Assembly (NCBI GenBank): GCA_902362595.1
Contig: CABIXF010000001.1
Location: 1-64,000, forward strand
DNA length: 64,000 bases
Direction: 5' to 3'
Source of the DNA: Bacteroidaceae bacterium
Lineage (GTDB): Bacteria; Bacteroidota; Bacteroidia; Bacteroidales; Bacteroidaceae
Part shown: in pieces, positions 63,101 through 64,000 of the stretch
How the letters are laid out: each line of letters opens with the position of its first letter
Position numbering within the stretch: the first letter of the stretch is position 1
Program-made: the position numbers and the translations under genes
The notes under the pieces: generated by a model
What the model was told of the DNA's origin: nothing
The model's database searches: none
Seen by the model: the letters and a program-made list of their open reading frames with translations, nothing else

Positions 63101-64000
63101 TTTTTGTCGGTGAAGATACACCATACAATGTTATTGGTCAATGAATGAGAGTCTCTGGAGTCATGCAGAATGTGAGTGGTATGCGATTGTGGGTAGTTGT
63201 ACACGAAGAGTCCGTTGTCTGTACCGATAAGAAGATGATGGTCGGAATCAAAGTTAAGTGATTTTACGGAGTTGTGTTGAAAGGTGTCAATGGTACGCCC
63301 CTTTTCGTTGGTTAAGTCATAACGGATGAGATTGCCTTCCATACCAATCCATACGCAGTGGGTCAATGTATCTTCCAGAAGTGCATTGATGAACTGGTTT
63401 TTATGGGTCTGGTCGTGTGGAAGCTCGATGCGCCGAAAAAACTTCTCCCCTTTGGATAGAGAACAGAGACCATCGTAGGTACCTACCAAAAGTCGTCCGT
63501 CTGTGAGTTGTAACAGAGAGTAGATGGCGGCATGAGGCAACCCGTGTGTCTCAGGAGTATAGGCTCGTTGCGTATGTTGGTCTAGATGAAAACTGTATAA
63601 GCCATGCAGGGTTCCTATCCACAGGGTCCTTCCGGTAAGCAGCAGGCAACGGGTGTCGTTGGGAAACCGGATGGGAAGTGGGGTATAACGGTCCGTTTGG
63701 TAATCATAGCATAAAATGCCGTTGTCAGTAGCCAGATAGAAAAAATGGCCGTCTTGCACCTCGTCGTATATGCGTACGTTGCTTTCCTGACCGTACACGT
63801 AATGGGTTTGGAAAGTATATCCGTCAAAGCTGAGTAGTCCGGAATTGGTCCCCATCCAGATAAGACCGCTCGAATCTTGCCAAATGGCGTTGACTACAGA
63901 AGCATCCGTATTGGTATGCAATTGCGTCAATTGCGAATAAGATATGGTTTGTGCCTGGAAAATCTCGGACAAAAATAAGGTCAGCAATAGGAGGATAAAA
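60124..64000 (-). CDS. Hybrid two-component system regulator (HTCS), 5' end cut by right edge
   Basis: The protein of at least 1291 residues begins inside a signal peptide (FILLLLTLFLSEIFQAQ); the start codon is just beyond 64000. It has two-bladed-propeller sensor repeats (WIGTNSGLLSF, WIGSDNGV, WIGTCLGGIFRV), a Y_Y_Y domain, a membrane helix near 745-765, HisKA (NISHDLKTPVSMI), HATPase (GTGIGLYLVK), receiver (IISDYMMPVMDG) and an AraC-type HTH (IAEVMYMVGYSNPSYFSK). It should sense a galacto-oligosaccharide in the periplasm and activate the downstream locus. Confidence 0.95.
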   Translation of the reverse strand, partial: FILLLLTLFLSEIFQAQTISYSQLTQLHTNTDASVVNAIWQDSSGLIWMGTNSGLLSFDGYTFQTHYVYGQESNVRIYDEVQDGHFFYLATDNGILCYDYQTDRYTPLPIRFPNDTRCLLLTGRTLWIGTLHGLYSFHLDQHTQRAYTPETHGLPHAAIYSLLQLTDGRLLVGTYDGLCSLSKGEKFFRRIELPHDQTHKNQFINALLEDTLTHCVWIGMEGNLIRYDLTNEKGRTIDTFQHNSVKSLNFDSDHHLLIGTDNGLFVYNYPQSHTTHILHDSRDSHSLTNNIVWCIFTDKNHNVWIGSDNGVSIAQSNKLHKFTSVWQICDSREGNQFYSILNDSKGNRWLGGSDGLILVPPRPTAARWYKMGKKDFPISHNRIRHIYEDREHDVWIATDGSIERYNPQNQQFIHYHITDSTHTYNANWAYSIQEDTKGQLWIGTCLGGIFRVDKQKLIHSKGDLYLADENYTTKDGLKSMFVSQIVPDSVGNIWILPYNHEIQKLHINNGHITSYTLSTDQQVIPSFILCDQAGFIWAGSHNMVYCIDPRLERHQAIKLTDSSNLQILSMAEAEGYIWISTTQGIWTVEKSTHDIHHLQLAEQLFTHVYYDSQHHTILLGGNDGIGECQPAIIHEKEQPVQILLTRITVNGKPFTCDQSVRYCKKAEVTHTQNNFVFSFSDFPYTRSGQTSFVYKLEGVDETWHNLPAHSNQITYNNLEHGTYQLFICKAEDTNNAQPLFTLTILPPWYYTIYAKLCYLILTLALILWIINFFRVKSRLRLEKMEKEQILKQSQQKMNFLSNISHDLKTPVSMIVSPLSKLRIDTHEGPQKSMIDIAYRNALLLNEMIHKLLEFNRIDNAQNTLFILSRVELVSLLRKIYSYFQDADLAHTHQWEFHSNMESLYMDVDAIKMDSIFRNLLSNAVKYTPEGGKIQLDLTYSSSTKEVCITFEDTGIGIPSNELPYIFQRFFQSPRTQKTHEGTGIGLYLVKNYTEVHHGTINVTSQEGKGTRFVLTFPIDENLQHETHIQNVPSSPSSVTPGTDHPLILVVDDNLDMHELIPQILGESYRFLTASNGKEGLNLAEKYSPSLIISDYMMPVMDGMEMSKLLKKQASTFAIPILMLTAKDDPQTKNRSLKSNIDAFISKPFEAELLRNKVAQMLRSKTFYESQARISHITTPKEEENLVSQDEKFLMTITQLIEDHISDSDLNVNTLCNLSGSGSKQIYRKVKQLTGMSPVEYIKSIRMKKAAMLLKQKKFTIAEVMYMVGYSNPSYFSKCFQATFGCTPKQYD

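Overview
The window looks like chromosomal DNA of a gut Bacteroidales bacterium (Bacteroides/Phocaeicola type). The signs are SusC/SusD pairs with a hybrid two-component regulator, several TAnnTTTG (-7) promoters, some with TTG/TTTG about 19-20 bases upstream, a succinylornithine-type ArgF', the long form of IspG, NigD-like and FISUMP lipoproteins, and many SpII lipoproteins with acidic residues after the cysteine. No rRNA, tRNA, CRISPR array or intact insertion sequence was seen.

Layout. 1-5.1 kb: an XRE regulator, two small membrane ORFs, an orphan histidine kinase and an M16 peptidase; a 60-base near-identical segment stands on both sides of the small-ORF/kinase module. 5.2-13.8 kb: housekeeping genes (ispG, purE, gcvH, a PAP2-like membrane protein, rpoN, a uridine-kinase-like gene) and a Na/Pi cotransporter. 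13.8-18.3 kb: a GH110 alpha-galactosidase, two FKBP isomerases, a cysteine-free Sir2 deacylase and a rubredoxin. 18.3-23.5 kb: a membrane-anchored MutS-like ATPase divergent from a LacI regulator-SDR-uxuA hexuronate operon.

23.6-35.5 kb is the most unusual part. It is an AT-rich block, all on the minus strand. It encodes a LytS/LytR-type two-component system, then a secreted caspase-fold protease (His575/Cys624, OmpA-like region, EF-hand), a small outer-membrane barrel, a DUF4384 protein, two LPP20-like exported proteins, a FISUMP/fibronectin-type lipoprotein and, behind a strong terminator, a secreted transglutaminase-like protein. I infer a cell-envelope caspase system; its function is unknown.

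36-48.7 kb: a GH2 beta-galactosidase, a lytic transglycosylase, small envelope proteins, proA-argF', and an operon PASTA-rluD-ddl-acyltransferase-nigD-rhodanese. 48.9-64 kb: a pectic galactan utilisation locus (GH53, GH2, GH53, surface-glycan-binding protein, SusD, SusC, HTCS). A strong promoter-terminator unit, a candidate small RNA, lies antisense to the 3' end of the last GH53 gene. The HTCS gene runs off the right edge.
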